64,000 bases of DNA from Gaiellasilicea sp963784895. Lineage in GTDB: Bacteria; Actinomycetota; Thermoleophilia; Gaiellales; Gaiellaceae. The notes beneath the pieces were generated by a model, which was not told where the DNA came from, did no database searches, and saw only the letters and a list, made by a program, of their open reading frames with translations. Numbering within the stretch: the first letter of the stretch is position 1; each line of letters opens with the position of its first letter. The stretch is from NCBI GenBank assembly GCA_963784895.1, contig CAWATM010000013.1, forward strand, positions 62,001 to 126,000, read 5' to 3'. Both the position numbers and the translations under genes were made by a program. Positions 62,657-64,000 of this stretch are shown here, piece by piece.

Positions 62657-63516
62657 CCTTCGATCCTAGGAAACGACCGCGAGCGGAACTGGGCCGACAC
62701 GTTCGAGACGGCTCGGATCTGCCGGGGCCGTCCGAGGCGCGTGAAGACGAACTGATCCGCGTCCGCCCACGCGACGACGGTCCAGCGGCCGTCCGGTGAG
62801 AGCGTCGACGCCGGAGCCGCGACGAGCGCGGCCGGCGCGTCTGGCTCGAGCACGGCACCCGTGTCGACGTCGATGATCCGGACGGAGCCGTCGCGAGTTG
62901 CGTACGCGAGCAGGTGGCCGCCCCCCTGCTGCCAGACGGGCGCCCGCTCGGCCGCCCGCCCGTCGAGCAGGCGGTCGCCCTCTCCGTCGCCGCCGACGAC
63001 GCGAAGCCCGTCTCTCGCGAGGTAGGCGATTCGGGTGTCCGTTCTCGTACCGCCCCAGCGCGGGAAGCGGACGTCGGGCCGCGCCAGCGTCCAGCGCACC
63101 CCGCCCTCGGGCGTCAGCGCCGCCAACTCGTGCCGGCGCGACGCGACCACAAAGCGCCCGAAGGGCGACCACGACGCCTCGCGATAGGCGCCGAGCAGCC
63201 GCTTCGAGCCGTCCTCGTCGACGACCCAGGCGCCCGAGTCGGCGGTGACGAGCAAGCGCCCGGGCGCGGGGAGGGAGAAGAGCGCGGGCGCGCTCTCCTC
63301 GACCCCGACGACCTCCCTGAGCTCGTCCAGCACCGCTCTGCCCGGCGGACTGAGCAGCCCGGCCGCCACGACGAGCGCGACCGCGATCGCGACCGCCGGC
63401 TTCCAGGAGCGGCGTCGCTGTTGCGGCTCACGCTCGGCGAACGCGGCCGACACGATCGCCCACGAGCGCTCGCGAGCCTCGGGTTCGTTCGGGATCTCGA
63501 CGCGATCGAGCCTCAC
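62638..63516 (-). CDS. Single-pass membrane protein with beta-propeller-like exterior, partner of the sigma factor
   Basis: A 292-residue protein. A cytosolic N-terminus of about 35 residues (EIPNEPEARERSWAIVSAAFAEREPQQRRRSW) precedes one membrane segment (PAVAIAVALVVAAGLLS). The outer domain has TolB/WD40-like strands (SGAWVVDEDGSKRLLGAYREASWSPFGRFVVA, PDGRWTVVAWADADQFVFTR). GTG 63516 overlaps the sigma-factor stop (63513-63516). Topology and coupling suggest an anti-sigma factor, but I see no zinc-binding ZAS motif, so this is inference. Confidence 0.7.
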   Translation of the reverse strand: MRLDRVEIPNEPEARERSWAIVSAAFAEREPQQRRRSWKPAVAIAVALVVAAGLLSPPGRAVLDELREVVGVEESAPALFSLPAPGRLLVTADSGAWVVDEDGSKRLLGAYREASWSPFGRFVVASRRHELAALTPEGGVRWTLARPDVRFPRWGGTRTDTRIAYLARDGLRVVGGDGEGDRLLDGRAAERAPVWQQGGGHLLAYATRDGSVRIIDVDTGAVLEPDAPAALVAAPASTLSPDGRWTVVAWADADQFVFTRLGRPRQIRAVSNVSAQFRSRSFPRIEGWCCVP

Positions 63517-63986
63517 ACCGTGTCCTTGAGCGCGTCGAGCCCGCGACGCAGTCGCGAGTTGACCGTCCCGCGCGGCAGACCGAGCAGCTCGGCGATCTCG
63601 CCGGGGGTGTACTCGAGCAGGTGCCGGAGGACGATCACGGCGCGGTGGTCGGCCGGCAGCGCGGCGAGTGCGGCGAGCAGCGAGTCGTCGAGCTGCACCG
63701 GCTCCGCCGCCGCTGCGTCGACGAGCTCGGTCTCGGCGCGGAGCTGTCGCGCGCGCGACCAGTCGATCGCCCGGTTGACGACGATCCGATGCAGCCACGG
63801 CCCGAACGGGCGGCGGCGGTCGAAGCGGTCGAGGTTGCGGATCGCCGCGAGGAACGCCTCCTGGGCGATGTCCTCGGCAGCGGCGGCATCGTGGACGACG
63901 AGGTACGCCGCCCGGTGTGCCCGGGGCCAGTGCAGGCGGAAGAGGGCCTCCAGATCCGAGGCCGATCCCCTCTGAGCACCGCGCAC
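63513..63986 (-). CDS. ECF-type RNA polymerase sigma factor
   Basis: A 157-residue sigma factor with region 2 (LFRLHWPRAHRAAYLVVHDAAAAEDIAQEAFLAAIRNLDRFD) and region 4 (LAALPADHRAVIVLRHLLEYTPGEIAELLGLPRGTVNSRLRRGLDAL). The start GTG 63986 is 14 nt from the window edge; a slightly longer protein cannot be excluded. It leads a minus-strand series: membrane partner, M14 amidase, Sec-peroxiredoxin, membrane protein. Envelope or oxidative stress is a plausible signal. Confidence 0.9.
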   Translation of the reverse strand: MRGAQRGSASDLEALFRLHWPRAHRAAYLVVHDAAAAEDIAQEAFLAAIRNLDRFDRRRPFGPWLHRIVVNRAIDWSRARQLRAETELVDAAAAEPVQLDDSLLAALAALPADHRAVIVLRHLLEYTPGEIAELLGLPRGTVNSRLRRGLDALKDTV

Positions 63987-64000
63987 GTGGGCACGCTCGG

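Overview
The window is GC-rich, densely packed bacterial chromosome. Gene content (actinobacterial CsoR, a DEDDh exonuclease fused to GIY-YIG, MMPL, FabI), many ATGA/GTGA gene overlaps and many apparently leaderless genes point to an actinobacterium, most like Thermoleophilia (Gaiellales/Solirubrobacterales). That placement is inference; there is no rRNA or tRNA gene here to anchor it. No IS element, CRISPR array, prophage or attachment site was seen. No gap between genes exceeds about 140 bases.

Layout. 1-8.4 kb: a maltodextrin ABC importer (end of the binding protein, two permeases) followed by a very large secreted amylase-pullulanase. 8.5-12.5 kb: AlkA, GNAT, GST, alpha/beta hydrolase, rhodanese and a glutamine amidotransferase. 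12.5-16.2 kb (minus): a secreted protein, a branched-chain amino-acid binding protein and an S15-like hydrolase. 16.3-19 kb: murI-rph-mgtC-rdgB. 19-29.5 kb: nucleotide and envelope housekeeping (yihY, pyrE, HU, SOS-type exonuclease, pyrF, LysM, D,D-carboxypeptidase, 1-phosphofructokinase, guaB, guaA). 29.6-37.8 kb: secreted M14 peptidase behind a structured leader, MFS, rplM-rpsI-glmM-glmS. 37.9-45.4 kb: a formate dehydrogenase region (fdhD, methyltransferase, mobA facing birA, fdhA, nuoEF-type beta subunit). 45.4-49.4 kb: arfB, HAD phosphatase, acpS, nnrDE, alr. 49.4-52.8 kb: a copper operon (copZ, secreted protein, copA, csoR) with a CsoR palindrome at its head. 52.9-60.1 kb: SDR, S8 protease, fabI, MMPL. 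60.2-64 kb (minus): ECF sigma factor, membrane-anchored propeller-like protein, M14 peptidase, peroxiredoxin, membrane protein.

The most interesting content is selenocysteine. Two genes that otherwise look broken are each one continuous frame crossed by a single TGA at the catalytic position: fdhA at the molybdenum-ligand position (residue 351, 42860-42862) and the peroxiredoxin at the peroxidatic cysteine (residue 34, 61946-61948). Each TGA is followed, 22-24 nt downstream, by a hairpin whose apical loop has GU at loop positions 2-3, as in the E. coli fdhF bSECIS. selA, selB, selC and selD are not in the window and must lie elsewhere if this reading is right.

Regulation visible in the sequence: at least thirteen genes have a TANNNT-like -10 box 6-8 nt before the start codon (leaderless mRNAs), including divergent pairs with overlapping or adjacent -10 boxes. 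A LexA-type box and a CsoR palindrome each sit in a promoter spacer. Four genes carry small frame-disrupting indels (amylase-pullulanase, alpha/beta hydrolase, amidotransferase, methyltransferase). These look like assembly errors or recent decay and are distinct from the two in-frame TGAs.
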